From the NCBI GenBank assembly GCA_903970625.1, contig CAJCJG010000053.1, positions 1 to 38,659 of the forward strand: a stretch of DNA of 38,659 bases. The letters are read 5' to 3'. This document shows, in pieces, positions 1-7,622 of this stretch. The notes beneath the pieces were generated by a model. That model was given only the letters and a program-made list of their open reading frames with translations. It did no database searches and was not told the DNA's origin. Positions within the stretch are counted from its first letter, which is position 1. Each line of letters starts with the position of its first letter. This DNA is from Solirubrobacterales bacterium 70-9. Lineage in GTDB: Bacteria; Pseudomonadota; Alphaproteobacteria; Acetobacterales; Acetobacteraceae. Made by a program: the position numbers and the translations under genes.

Positions 1-115
1 TCGCGACCAGCGGCGCCGGGAGTTTGCCTCCGGACTGGGCGACGATGGCCTGAATCAGCATCAACAGGAAGGCGTTGAACCGATCTGCCGGGGAGAGGAT
101 GGGGGTGTTTTTCAC
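1..115 (-). CDS. Partial small hypothetical protein, N-terminal part (paralogue of the gene at 31486-31932)
   Basis: The reading frame begins with a GTG at 115-113 and runs off the left edge, so only about 38 N-terminal residues are present (starting MKNTPILSPADRFNAF). Over the whole visible part it aligns without gaps to the start of the gene at 31486-31932, with only about six base differences, and weaker similarity continues about 45 bases upstream. The peptide is partly hydrophobic (AFLLMLIQAIVAQ) and then polar. I do not recognise a function. The shared N-terminus and upstream sequence, rather than chance, are the argument that this is a translated family. Confidence 0.6.
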   Translation of the reverse strand, partial: MKNTPILSPADRFNAFLLMLIQAIVAQSGGKLPAPLVA

Positions 116-154
116 CCCAACAGGTTAATATAAATGACGTCTTGTGGGCAAGTG

Positions 155-183
155 AAAAAATAATATGTTTTGATCACATATTA
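155..183 (-). terminator. Rho-independent terminator after the PEP mutase-like gene
   Basis: Read on the minus strand, a perfect 8-bp stem (TAATATGT / ACATATTA) with a 7-base loop is followed directly by a run of six T. It starts 5 bases after the stop codon at 189-191. The stem is AT-rich, unusual in this GC-rich window, but the U-tract and position are those of an intrinsic terminator for the five-gene operon at 189-3195. Confidence 0.75.
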
Positions 184-188
184 AAATC

Positions 189-941
189 CTATGGCAATCG
201 CCCTTCGCCGCTCAGCCGTGCGACAAACAAGTCGAACGCTTTGTAGGTCGCAGACGCCAACGCCGCGCCGACGCTGACGCGGCGGACGCCGACGCCCGCC
301 ATGTCGGCGACCGACAGGCCCGTGGCCGTCAGGTTGGCGTTGACCGGCTTGTCCACGGCCGCGACCACGCGGGCGACGCTCTCCAGGGTGCGCAGGCCGG
401 GGGCATACAGGCAATCCGCGCCGGCCGCGCCATACGCCCTCAGCCGGCGGATCACCTCATCCAGATCCAGCGTCTCCATCAAATACGCCTCGCAGCGGCC
501 GACCAGAATCACGTCCTGCCCCGAGCGGTCGATGGCCGCGCGGGCGGCGCGAATGCGCTCCACCGCCACATCTTGCGGATAGAAGCGGCGTCCGTCGCGG
601 TCCTCGATCGACAGGCCCGCCACCCCGGTCTCGATACAGCGGGCGACATTGGCGCCGACGCCCTCCGCCGTGTCGGCGAAGCCGGCCTCGAAATCGGCGT
701 TCACCGGCAGGTCGGTGACGGCGCACAGAAAGCGCAAATGGTCCAGCACCGCGTCCACCTGCATCTCGCCATCGTCCAGCCCCAGCGCCCAGGCGGCGCC
801 GGCGCTGGTGGAGGCCAGGGCCTTGAACCCGGCTTTGGCCAGGCGAATGGCACTGCCGCCGTCCCAAGGATTCGGGATGCAGAAACAGCCCGAGGCGTGG
901 AGGGCGCGAAAGGCGGCGCGGCGGTCGGCGAGGCTGGTCAC
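189..941 (-). CDS. Isocitrate lyase/PEP mutase family protein
   Basis: This 250-residue protein belongs to the isocitrate lyase/phosphoenolpyruvate mutase superfamily, TIM-barrel enzymes that form or break C-C or P-C bonds next to a carboxylate with Mg2+. Typical segments are visible: an N-terminal NPWDGGSA-type segment, the ADFEAGF strand carrying the metal-binding acidic residues, the GLSIEDRDG loop and the VGRCEAY strand. The K-K-C-G-H signature of true isocitrate lyase is not seen; instead the protein resembles the short 'phosphonomutase-like' subgroup, whose substrates are mostly unknown. A GTG start at 941 is chosen because AAAGGAG lies seven bases upstream; a longer form is possible but has no ribosome site. 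It is the last gene of the minus-strand operon starting at 3195. Confidence 0.85.
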   Translation of the reverse strand: MTSLADRRAAFRALHASGCFCIPNPWDGGSAIRLAKAGFKALASTSAGAAWALGLDDGEMQVDAVLDHLRFLCAVTDLPVNADFEAGFADTAEGVGANVARCIETGVAGLSIEDRDGRRFYPQDVAVERIRAARAAIDRSGQDVILVGRCEAYLMETLDLDEVIRRLRAYGAAGADCLYAPGLRTLESVARVVAAVDKPVNANLTATGLSVADMAGVGVRRVSVGAALASATYKAFDLFVARLSGEGRLP

Positions 942-990
942 GGGCTGCTCCTTTGACAGTGGTTCGCGACAGACAGCCGCCATGGTCCGC

Positions 991-1617
991 TCATGGCTTC
1001 TGCCAGATCAACCGCAGACCGAAGGCCGCCAGCACTGTGCCGATGGCCCGCTCTATCCACGGGCCGCAGTGATCGTAGGCGGCGCGGGCCGGCCGGGTCG
1101 AGAGCAGAACCGTCACCAGCCCATACCAAACGATTTCGAACACGAAGCCGCCGGCGAGGATAGCGAGTTTGGCCCACGACGCCGTCCCCGGCGGAATGGC
1201 GACCGCATAAAGGCCGACGAAAAAGGCAATCCCCTTGGGATTCGACAGGTTGACGATGGCGCCCATGCGCAGCCCCCGCAGGGCGCTCCCGGGCGTCGAA
1301 CCCGCAGCGGGCGCCGTTTCGGGCGATTTGGCGGTCCGCCAGGCCATGAGCCCGAGGCAGACGAGATAGCAGCCTCCGACGATCCGAACGAGGCTCGCAA
1401 GCCCTGCCACCTGTGTCAGGACCAGCGCCAACCCGGTCATGGTCAGGATCGCGTAACACAGGGCCGCAATCGCTATCCCGAACGTGGCCCCCACGGCGGC
1501 AGCCCGCGCGCCCGACACGGCAAGCCGCGATACCAGGGCAAAATTGGGGCCGGGACTGACGACGACGGCGGCATAGAGCCCCAGCGTCGTCGCAACGGTC
1601 GCAAGGTCGCGGCTCAC
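991..1617 (-). CDS. LysE/RhtB family exporter
   Basis: A 208-residue membrane protein of the LysE/RhtB family, which exports amino acids or related small molecules across the inner membrane using the proton gradient. The N-terminal SPGPN motif of helix 1 is present (residues about 21-25), and there are about six hydrophobic segments, with the usual polar linker (about residues 95-112) in the middle. The GTG start at 1617 has AGGAGG six bases upstream. The gene lies 49 bases upstream of the PEP mutase-like gene and 22 bases downstream of a second small transporter, all on the minus strand, so it is likely transcribed with them. The substrate cannot be told from sequence. Confidence 0.88.
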   Translation of the reverse strand: MSRDLATVATTLGLYAAVVVSPGPNFALVSRLAVSGARAAAVGATFGIAIAALCYAILTMTGLALVLTQVAGLASLVRIVGGCYLVCLGLMAWRTAKSPETAPAAGSTPGSALRGLRMGAIVNLSNPKGIAFFVGLYAVAIPPGTASWAKLAILAGGFVFEIVWYGLVTVLLSTRPARAAYDHCGPWIERAIGTVLAAFGLRLIWQKP

Positions 1618-1639
1618 GCCGATCCTCCTGTGTCGGCCG

Positions 1640-2092
1640 TCAGGCGCGTATCGTCAGTAGCGCGCCGACGACCACCGTGACCAGCCCTGCCAGACGCACC
1701 ATGGTGAACGGCCGGGCCACCAGTCCGAACGCACCCACATGGTCGTAGATCGCGGCACCGACCAAATTCCCGGAGATGACCAGAACCAGAAACGTGCCGA
1801 CGCCGACGCGGGGAATGGCGTGCATCGATATGACGACGTGGCAAGCTCCCAGCAGTCCGCCGAGCCACACCCAGGGCGGCAAGTTTGCAAGTCCGGACAT
1901 CGAACGCCAGTTGCCCGCCCCGAGGACAAGCAGGCCGGTCGCGAACGTGGCAGACAGGAACGCCAGGAACACGGCGGCCAGGGAATCCCCGCGCAAGCCT
2001 TCGGAGAGGCGCGCGTAGATCGGTCCCTGCGCTGCCACAAGCATGCCGCCGATCGCGGCGCCGAGGCACGCGACGATGAAACCCGATGGCAC
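1640..2092 (-). CDS. Small DMT-type transporter (YdcZ/DUF606 family)
   Basis: A 150-residue protein with about five transmembrane segments, matching the YdcZ/DUF606 family of the drug/metabolite transporter superfamily in length and pattern (SGFIVACLGAAIGG at the N-terminus; a central PPWVWLGGLLGA segment; a final helix ending VVVGALLTIRA). Such half-size members are thought to act as dimers. The GTG start at 2092 has AAGG about eight bases upstream and lies 3 bases beyond the GNAT stop codon. Its position between an acetyltransferase and a LysE exporter points to export of a small metabolite; the substrate is unknown. Confidence 0.82.
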   Translation of the reverse strand: MPSGFIVACLGAAIGGMLVAAQGPIYARLSEGLRGDSLAAVFLAFLSATFATGLLVLGAGNWRSMSGLANLPPWVWLGGLLGACHVVISMHAIPRVGVGTFLVLVISGNLVGAAIYDHVGAFGLVARPFTMVRLAGLVTVVVGALLTIRA

Positions 2093-2095
2093 GCG

Positions 2096-2620
2096 CTAGA
2101 CCTTTCGAAACATGACGGTTGTGGCGTGCTGCGCCTTGCCGTCCGGGTCCCAGGCATAGTCCGGGATCACGCCCGCAACTTCGAAGCCGACGGACGCATA
2201 GAGCGGTTCGGCGACATCGCCGGTTCGTGTATCCAGCGTGACCAGCGTTTTGCCAAGGTCCCGCGCCCGATCGAGCGCGCGACCGATCAGGGAGCGGCCA
2301 ATGCCAAGCCTGCGGGCGCGGGGATGGACGATCATTTTGGCGATCTCGCAGCGATGCGGCTGGTTCGGCGGCAGAGCGGTGATCAATTGAACAGTGCCCA
2401 CCAATGCGCCGCCCCGCTCCGCCGCGAACAACACGCGCCGCCCGGCGGCCACTTCGGGCCGGACGTCCTGCGACCAGAATCGGGTTGCGTCGCTGTGGGA
2501 GAGTGGCGCCATGAAACTGATCGCCGCGCCATCGGCCACGCTGTTCGCGAGGATGTGCGCCAGTGCGTCCAGATTCTGCTCGATCCCGTTCGTGTCCAAC
2601 TCGACGATGTGCGTGTCCAC
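2096..2620 (-). CDS. GNAT family N-acetyltransferase
   Basis: A 174-residue GCN5-related acetyltransferase, expected to move an acetyl group from acetyl-CoA to an amine. The acetyl-CoA pyrophosphate loop is visible as RARRLGIGRSL, following the beta-strand IAKMIVHP, and the C-terminal strand carries an LYASVGF segment common in the family. The GTG start at 2620 is preferred because AAGGAA lies upstream and because longer starts would run into the preceding regulator gene; it gives a 14-base gap after that gene's stop. Its place in an operon with a regulator and two exporters suggests modification of a toxic or signalling amine, but that is inference. Confidence 0.85.
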   Translation of the reverse strand: MDTHIVELDTNGIEQNLDALAHILANSVADGAAISFMAPLSHSDATRFWSQDVRPEVAAGRRVLFAAERGGALVGTVQLITALPPNQPHRCEIAKMIVHPRARRLGIGRSLIGRALDRARDLGKTLVTLDTRTGDVAEPLYASVGFEVAGVIPDYAWDPDGKAQHATTVMFRKV

Positions 2621-2634
2621 CTGTGTGGTTTCCT

Positions 2635-3195
2635 TCAGACCAGTGCGATGATGTAGCGGGCGGGTTGGTCGCCGGTTTCGAAACACGAGGCGCCACGCAG
2701 GCGGTATCTGAGGCAATCGCCGGGGAGCAGGTCGTGTCGCGCACCGTCAACGGTGAGCGACAGCGCACCGGACAGCAGCAGCAGATGGTGTTCGTGGTCC
2801 GGGACGGCCGGCCGGTCGTAAGCGATGCGCTGATGCGGCTCGATGGCGCACTCGATCATCTCCAGCTTCAGGTGTCCGCTGGGCGGCGACAGAATGCGTC
2901 TCGCATAGCCATGCTGCGGATCGTGCCAGACGCTCTGCTCGGCATGGCGGATGAGCGCAGGGAACCCCGGTTCCATCGGTGCCAGCAATTGCGAGATCGG
3001 CAAGGCAAACGCTGCGGCCAAACGGCCCACCGTCTCGGCCGTCGGGCTCACCTCGCCGTTCTCGATGCGCGACAGCGTGGCGCGGCTGACACCACTGGCG
3101 AGCGCAAGGTCCTGCAACGTGAGTCCGCGCTCCACACGCAACCCCCGCAGGTGATCGGCAAGCGCCTTGGTCTGGTCGATCGCACCGTATCCCAT
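2635..3195 (-). CDS. XRE-family regulator with C-terminal cupin domain
   Basis: A 186-residue transcription factor: an N-terminal XRE helix-turn-helix (about residues 12-70, with SGVSRATLSRIENGEVSPT as the recognition part) and a C-terminal cupin fold (about 100-186, containing the HEHH metal-type cluster and the ALSLTVDGARHDLLPGD strand pair). This architecture is common among local regulators of detoxification, transport or amino acid metabolism, where the cupin senses a small ligand. The ATG at 3195 is the first in-frame start. A palindrome at 3192-3220 covers this start and the ribosome site, so self-repression of this gene and the four downstream genes is likely. Confidence 0.9.
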   Translation of the reverse strand: MGYGAIDQTKALADHLRGLRVERGLTLQDLALASGVSRATLSRIENGEVSPTAETVGRLAAAFALPISQLLAPMEPGFPALIRHAEQSVWHDPQHGYARRILSPPSGHLKLEMIECAIEPHQRIAYDRPAVPDHEHHLLLLSGALSLTVDGARHDLLPGDCLRYRLRGASCFETGDQPARYIIALV

Positions 3196-3220
3196 ATACG
3201 GGAATTACTCCCATATATGG
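3192..3220. promoter_or_regulatory. Palindromic operator over the start of the XRE-cupin gene
   Basis: Two 12-base arms, CCATATACGGGA (3192-3203) and TCCCATATATGG (3209-3220), are inverted copies with one mismatch, separated by five bases. The left arm includes the start codon (3193-3195) and the spacer and right arm cover the translation initiation region of the minus-strand gene. The size and symmetry fit a dimeric XRE repressor, and the natural candidate is the product of the overlapped gene. Binding is inferred. Confidence 0.65.
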
Positions 3221-3422
3221 ACAGACCGCAAGACGTCTTTGCATGGGCGCGCGTTGCGGCCGCGCATTCTGCGCCAGCGAACGTCGCCCGCATCCGCCGA
3301 GGCACACTTCGGGTAGAAGGGGCATCGACGCCAAGACGATGTGTGAATGCCGAAGCGCATTCGCTTGGGTGACGACTACAAACGGGTATTGGCCCTCAAC
3401 CGAGCCGAGAGGGTGCAAAAGG

Positions 3423-4772
3423 CTACGCTGCGTCCCGCCCCCTTTCTGCCACGCTGGGGAAAAAGCGGTTTTCCGGGCGGGGCAGGCCGAGGTTTTCGCG
3501 CAGGGTGGTGCCCTCGTACTCGCGGCGGAACAGGCCGCGGCGCTGCAATTCGGGCACCACTTTATCCACGAAATCGTCCAGGCCCTCGGGGACGGTGTGG
3601 AACATGACGTTGAACCCGTCGCAGGCATTGCCTTCCAGCCACGCCTGCATCTGGTCCGCGATCTTCGCGGGCGTGCCGACCATTTCCAGGCCGCCGTAAC
3701 GGCCGGCGCGCTCGGCCAGTTGGCGGACGGTCAGGTTCTCGCGCCGGGCGAGGTCGATGACCGACTGGCGGCCGGATTTGCTGTCGTTGGTCTCGGGGAT
3801 CTCGGGCAATGGGCCGTCCGGATCGAATTTGGACGCATCGACGCCGAGGCGCATCGACAGGTTGGGCAGGCCGCTGTCCGGATGGACGAGGCTGTCGAGC
3901 ACCGCTTTGCGGCGATACGCCTCCTCCTCCGTGTCGCCCACGATCACCAGGGCGCCGGGCAGAACTTTCAGATGGTCCGGGTTGCGGCCGAGCTTCGGCA
4001 TGCGGCCCTTCACGTCGGCGTAGAATGCCTGCGCGTCGGCAATGGTACGGGAACTGCCGAAGATGACCTCGGCGGTCTCGGCGGCGATCTGCTTGCCGGA
4101 TTCGGAGGCGCCGGCCTGCACGATGACCGGCCAGCCCTGCACCGGGCGGGCGACGTTGAGCGGGCCACGAACGGAGAAATGCTCGCCCTTGTGGTTCAGC
4201 GTGTGCAGGCGCTCGGGGTCGAAGAAGATGCCGGTTTCCTGGTCCATGAGGAAGGCGTCGTCCGCCCAACTGTCCCACAGGCCGGTCACGACATCGAAGA
4301 ATTCCCGGCCGCGCTTGTAGCGTTCGCCGTGTTCGACGGCTTCGTCGAGGCCGAAATTCAGCGCCGCATCCGGATTGGAGGTGGTGACAAGGTTCCAGCC
4401 GGCGCGGCCGCCGCTGATGTGGTCCAGCGAGGCGAATTTGCGGGCGATGTGGTACGGATCGTTGTAGGTCGTGGATGCCGTGGCGATCAGGCCGAGACGC
4501 TCGGTGACGACGGCCAAGGCCGGCAGCAACGTCAGCGGGTCGAACGAGGTGACGGTGGCACTGCGCTTGAGCGCCGACATCGGCATGTTCAGCAGGGCCA
4601 GATGGTCGGCCATGAAGAAGGCATCGAACTTGCCCTGTTCCAGCTTTTGTGCGTACCGCTTGATCAGGGGCCAACTGAAATTGGCGTCCGGCGGCGTGCC
4701 GGGATAGCGCCACCAAGCGGTGTGGATGCCGACCGGGCGCATGAACGCGCCGAGGCGAAGCATTTTGGACAT
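3423..4772 (-). CDS. LLM-class flavin monooxygenase (NtaA/SnaA/DszA type)
   Basis: A 449-residue luciferase-like monooxygenase of the NtaA/SnaA/SoxA/DszA subgroup, two-component enzymes that use FMNH2 supplied by a separate reductase to oxidise organosulfur compounds, aminopolycarboxylates or similar substrates. Characteristic blocks are present: GAFMRPVGIHTAWWRYP at the N-terminus, FFMADHLAL, TTYNDPYHIARKFASLDH, GRAGWNLVTT, and PVIVQAGASESGK. Length fits the family (about 440-450). The ATG at 4772 is chosen because AGGAG lies about nine bases upstream; in-frame ATGs further upstream lack such a site. No flavin reductase gene is next to it, so the partner must be elsewhere. The 227 bases downstream hold only the operator and leader of the next gene. 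Confidence 0.92.
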   Translation of the reverse strand: MSKMLRLGAFMRPVGIHTAWWRYPGTPPDANFSWPLIKRYAQKLEQGKFDAFFMADHLALLNMPMSALKRSATVTSFDPLTLLPALAVVTERLGLIATASTTYNDPYHIARKFASLDHISGGRAGWNLVTTSNPDAALNFGLDEAVEHGERYKRGREFFDVVTGLWDSWADDAFLMDQETGIFFDPERLHTLNHKGEHFSVRGPLNVARPVQGWPVIVQAGASESGKQIAAETAEVIFGSSRTIADAQAFYADVKGRMPKLGRNPDHLKVLPGALVIVGDTEEEAYRRKAVLDSLVHPDSGLPNLSMRLGVDASKFDPDGPLPEIPETNDSKSGRQSVIDLARRENLTVRQLAERAGRYGGLEMVGTPAKIADQMQAWLEGNACDGFNVMFHTVPEGLDDFVDKVVPELQRRGLFRREYEGTTLRENLGLPRPENRFFPSVAERGRDAA

Positions 4773-4858
4773 GGGCCGGGACTCCTGCACGGACATTCGG
4801 GACATGGCGCCCGGATGTCGTTCGTGCAATATCCCAATTCACGCAGGGCCGATGTGCC

Positions 4859-4875
4859 CCGCGTGAACCACGCGG
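4859..4875 (-). terminator. Hairpin just after the BON gene stop
   Basis: A perfect 7-bp stem (CCGCGTG / CACGCGG) with a 3-base loop lies one base beyond the stop codon of the BON gene. No T-run follows, so it could be a factor-dependent terminator or mRNA-stabilising hairpin rather than an intrinsic terminator. Confidence 0.35.
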
Positions 4876-4876
4876 A

Positions 4877-5536
4877 TCAGGGCACAACCACGACGATGTC
4901 GTTTTCGACATGGGTGGCACCGGGTGCGGCCCAGGCGGTTTCGGCGCATTTCTGCCGGTCCAGCCAGGAATGCACGGTGCCGGACAGCCTGATCCGCCCG
5001 CCCTCGGCGGTCACGCCGATGGTTTTCGGGTTGAACATCCAGAACCGATGCAGCGCGTAGGTGATATCGTCGCTGAGGTTGGCGGTGTTCACCTGCGCCT
5101 TCAGCGTGATGCGATTGGACAGGCCGACGACACCGTGCAGGCCGCGAATGTCGTCTTCGGCGGCTTCGCGCTGATGGTGCCCGTCGAGTTCGCCGGTCAA
5201 TGTGACCCACCCTTGCTCGACCACCACCAGCACGCGGTTTTGCGGCACCGCCACATCCCAGAACAGCCGGCTGATCGCGGCGCCGGCGATGTCGGCATCG
5301 CTGCGCACGGACTCGATCGGCAGGCGGACGACCAGTTCCTCGGCCAGTGCCCTGACACCCCGCACGCTGCCGGCGGCCTGCACGGCGGCGTGCTTCTCGG
5401 CAAAGCTGGCGACGTCGCCTGTCAGGGTCACGACGCCTGCCTCGGCGGTGACGCCGATATGGGCGGCCTGCACGCGCGGCTGCCATCGCAGTTCGTCGAG
5501 CACCGATTGCTGCAATTCGGCGTCATCGTTCGACAT
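4877..5536 (-). CDS. Triple BON-domain protein
   Basis: A 219-residue protein made of three BON repeats (about residues 8-75, 78-145 and 150-219), each with the pattern of a helix followed by a strand such as GVVTLTGDV, GWVTLTGEL and GRIRLSGTV. BON domains (found in OsmY) bind phospholipid or other envelope components and are linked to osmotic and general stress. There is no obvious signal peptide; the protein starts MSNDDAELQQ, so it may be cytoplasmic. The ATG at 5536 has CAGGGAG upstream. It lies 50 bases downstream of two stress-type membrane protein genes on the same strand, which suggests a common stress regulon. Confidence 0.9.
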   Translation of the reverse strand: MSNDDAELQQSVLDELRWQPRVQAAHIGVTAEAGVVTLTGDVASFAEKHAAVQAAGSVRGVRALAEELVVRLPIESVRSDADIAGAAISRLFWDVAVPQNRVLVVVEQGWVTLTGELDGHHQREAAEDDIRGLHGVVGLSNRITLKAQVNTANLSDDITYALHRFWMFNPKTIGVTAEGGRIRLSGTVHSWLDRQKCAETAWAAPGATHVENDIVVVVP

Positions 5537-5586
5537 GGCACGCTCCCTGATGTCGTGATTTATGAAACGGCGCTGGCCGCGATACA

Positions 5587-6126
5587 TCAGAGTGCCGGGG
5601 CCAGAGCATCGCCGTGGACGTGGACATCCAGACTGGTCGGATTGCTGGTGCCGAGGATCGCCTTGGCGCGCGCGATCTCGGTCGCGTCGCCGCGCACCAT
5701 GACCACGAATCCGTCTGCCTTCACGGCGGCCTCGTACTTGATCACGCTGTCCTTCGGAATGCCGAGGCCGTAGATCGCGGCGCCGATGGCGCTCATGCCG
5801 CCGAGCATGACAGCGCTTTCGACGCCGGAGAGCACGGTGGCCGCGAGATAGCCGAGCACGACGACGTGGCCGACGATGGGAATGGTCATGAACAGGCCGC
5901 CGAAGAACAGGCCCCACATGCCGCCCCAGAACGCGCCGCGCAGGCCCCAGAACTTCACCCGATCGCCCGCGTTGTAGAAGCCGACGACGTGCTCGTCGGT
6001 GTGGTAGCCTTTGCCGACGACGCTGAGGTCTTGCATCGGCAGGCCGGCGGCGGTGAGTTGCTTGATCGCGGCTTCGGCCGCCACATGGTCGGCGAAGACG
6101 GCAATGACGGATTCGGGATAGGGCAT
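5587..6126 (-). CDS. Stress-type membrane protein (YflT/DUF1269-like), copy 1
   Basis: A 179-residue protein with an N-terminal alpha/beta part (PESVIAVFADHVAAEAAIKQLTAAG), as in general stress proteins of the YflT type, where a regulator-like ferredoxin fold handles 'element of conflict'-type pairing. Two glycine-rich hydrophobic segments (about residues 66-90 and 90-115, with repeated GG spacing) follow, then a C-terminal part (YEAAVKADGFVVMVRGDATEIARAKAIL) shared with its neighbour. The glycine zippers suggest membrane association. The paralogue at 6242-6781 has the same length and layout. The exact biochemical role of this family is not established; placing it next to the BON gene supports a stress role. 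Confidence 0.75.
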   Translation of the reverse strand: MPYPESVIAVFADHVAAEAAIKQLTAAGLPMQDLSVVGKGYHTDEHVVGFYNAGDRVKFWGLRGAFWGGMWGLFFGGLFMTIPIVGHVVVLGYLAATVLSGVESAVMLGGMSAIGAAIYGLGIPKDSVIKYEAAVKADGFVVMVRGDATEIARAKAILGTSNPTSLDVHVHGDALAPAL

Positions 6127-6241
6127 TTTTGTTCTCTCGGGACAGGGCGGCGTGTGTCGCGGCCGCGCCGGACGTTACGCCGCCGCCTCGTCCCGCCGGC
6201 AGGGTCGGAAACTACGCAGCCGCCCCGGCCACGCCGCAGCC

Positions 6242-6781
6242 TCAGATCGCAGGAATCAGCGCCCTGACGCCGGCATGCCAATCCAGACGGCCGGGATTGG
6301 CGGCGGCGAGCAACGCTCCGGCGCGCCCGATCTCGGCCGCGTCGCCGCGAACCATGACCAGGAGTCCGTCCGCTCCCAAGGCGGCCTCGTACTCGCTCGC
6401 GCTATCCCGGGGGATGCCGAGGGCGTGGATGCCGGCGCCGACCATGCCGAGGCCGCCGTCCGGAACCGGGCCTTCGACAGCGGACAGGACGGCGGGGGCG
6501 AGGTAGCCGACCACGACGATCGGCCCGACGACGGGAACCGTCGTCAGCAGGCCACCGACGAACAGGCCCCACAGCCCGCTCCAGAAGCTGCCGCGCGGGC
6601 CGGAGAAGCGCACCCTGCTGCCGACATTGTAGAAGCTGACGACCCGCTCGCCGGCCTGATAGCCTTTGCCGGCGACGCCCATGCTCGCGCCGCCGAACCC
6701 GGCGACGGTGAGCTGTCTGATCGCCGCATCCGCATCCTCCGTCTTGGAAAAGACGGCTACGACCACGTCATCCCTGGGCAT
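6242..6781 (-). CDS. Stress-type membrane protein (YflT/DUF1269-like), copy 2
   Basis: A 179-residue paralogue of the next gene downstream, of exactly equal length. Shared blocks include IRQLTVAGF, GKGYQ..E.VVSFYN.G.RV.F.G.RG.FW.G.WGLF.GGL, the two glycine-rich hydrophobic segments, and LLVMVRGDAAEI.RA near the C-terminus. The middle and extreme C-terminus differ, so the duplication is not recent. The two genes are 115 bases apart; both leaders contain the short shared string TAGTTTCCGA on the minus strand, which may mark a repeated regulatory element. Function is inferred from family resemblance to general stress proteins only. Confidence 0.75.
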   Translation of the reverse strand: MPRDDVVVAVFSKTEDADAAIRQLTVAGFGGASMGVAGKGYQAGERVVSFYNVGSRVRFSGPRGSFWSGLWGLFVGGLLTTVPVVGPIVVVGYLAPAVLSAVEGPVPDGGLGMVGAGIHALGIPRDSASEYEAALGADGLLVMVRGDAAEIGRAGALLAAANPGRLDWHAGVRALIPAI

Positions 6782-6871
6782 GTTCGGACTCTTCTTGGGA
6801 CCATCCGCGCTACGGGGCGGATAGTTCCACGCTAGTCGTGCCGATCAGTTGCCAACAGGTTCGGAAACTAC

Positions 6872-7585
6872 CTACTCGTGCCCGTACGCGCGCCCGTGCG
6901 TTGCCGTGAAGACGTCGTCCAGCACGTCGCCAGGACGATAGGGCGCGAGGTCGGGGCCAGGGCGTACGCCGGCCGGCAGACGCGGACAGTCCTGCAACGG
7001 GCCGACGACCGTGTGCAGCGGCACGACGCCGCCCCAGACCGGGAGGGCGAAATCGGCCTCGTCGTCGCCGGGGCCGGTGGCGCGGATCTTGGCCGATGCC
7101 TGTTCGATCTCCATGGCGAGGATGGCTGTGGCCTTGACCTCCTGCGACGTCGGCTCGCGCAGCAGGGCGTTGCGGCCGGGGAAGAACCGCTCGACGAACG
7201 CATCCATGGCGGCCCGCTTTTCGGCCGGATCGTCGATGATGCGGGCGGTGCCGAAGGCCATGACGGAGCGGTAGTTGATCGAGTGGTTGAAGCCGGAGCG
7301 GGCCATGACCAAGCCGTCCATGTGTGTGACCGTCAGGCACACCGGGATGCCGCCCGATTGCGCGCGCAGCATGCGGCTGGCGGAGGAACCGTGCCAGAAC
7401 AGCGTCTCCTCCTCGCGCCAGAAGGCGGTGGGGGTGCAATAGGGCTGGCCATCGGCGACGTAGGCGATGTGGCAGAGCAGCGCCGCATCGAGGATCGGAT
7501 GGATCGCGGCGCGGTCGTAGTGGGCGCGCTTGCCCATGCGTTTGACGCGGTTGCGCTCGGTGATGTCGTACGAGTCGTCGGGCAT
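6872..7585 (-). CDS. PPOX-class flavoprotein (pyridoxamine 5'-phosphate oxidase-like, NimA type)
   Basis: A 237-residue protein of the split-barrel FMN-binding fold, in the Pyridox_ox_2 subgroup that includes NimA-type flavoproteins. The N-terminal block KRMGKRAHYDRAAIHPILD, the strand LLCHIAYVADGQPYCTPTAF, the LFWHGSSASRML motif and NYRSVMAFG.A are typical. The last about 30 residues, with PGPDLAPYRPGDVLDD, are outside the core fold. Members bind FMN, F420 or heme; this one is not assignable. The ATG at 7585 is the first good start; the gene ends 90 bases before the second stress-type gene and is preceded by the HepT toxin gene. Confidence 0.87.
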   Translation of the reverse strand: MPDDSYDITERNRVKRMGKRAHYDRAAIHPILDAALLCHIAYVADGQPYCTPTAFWREEETLFWHGSSASRMLRAQSGGIPVCLTVTHMDGLVMARSGFNHSINYRSVMAFGTARIIDDPAEKRAAMDAFVERFFPGRNALLREPTSQEVKATAILAMEIEQASAKIRATGPGDDEADFALPVWGGVVPLHTVVGPLQDCPRLPAGVRPGPDLAPYRPGDVLDDVFTATHGRAYGHE

Positions 7586-7622
7586 GCGGGCCTCCGGCTG
7601 GGTCGGCGCGGAGTGTAGGGCA

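Noticed and set aside
3243-5060. Long plus-strand open frame (605 codons) antisense to the LLM monooxygenase gene
   Set aside because: The minus-strand frame has all family motifs; the plus-strand frame is a GC-rich shadow without recognisable motifs or a ribosome site.
6127-6241. EcfG-type (GGAAC-N16/17-CGTT) promoter upstream of the stress-type gene
   Set aside because: Only a GGGAC with a poor -10 could be found; the leaders of the other stress genes have no match.
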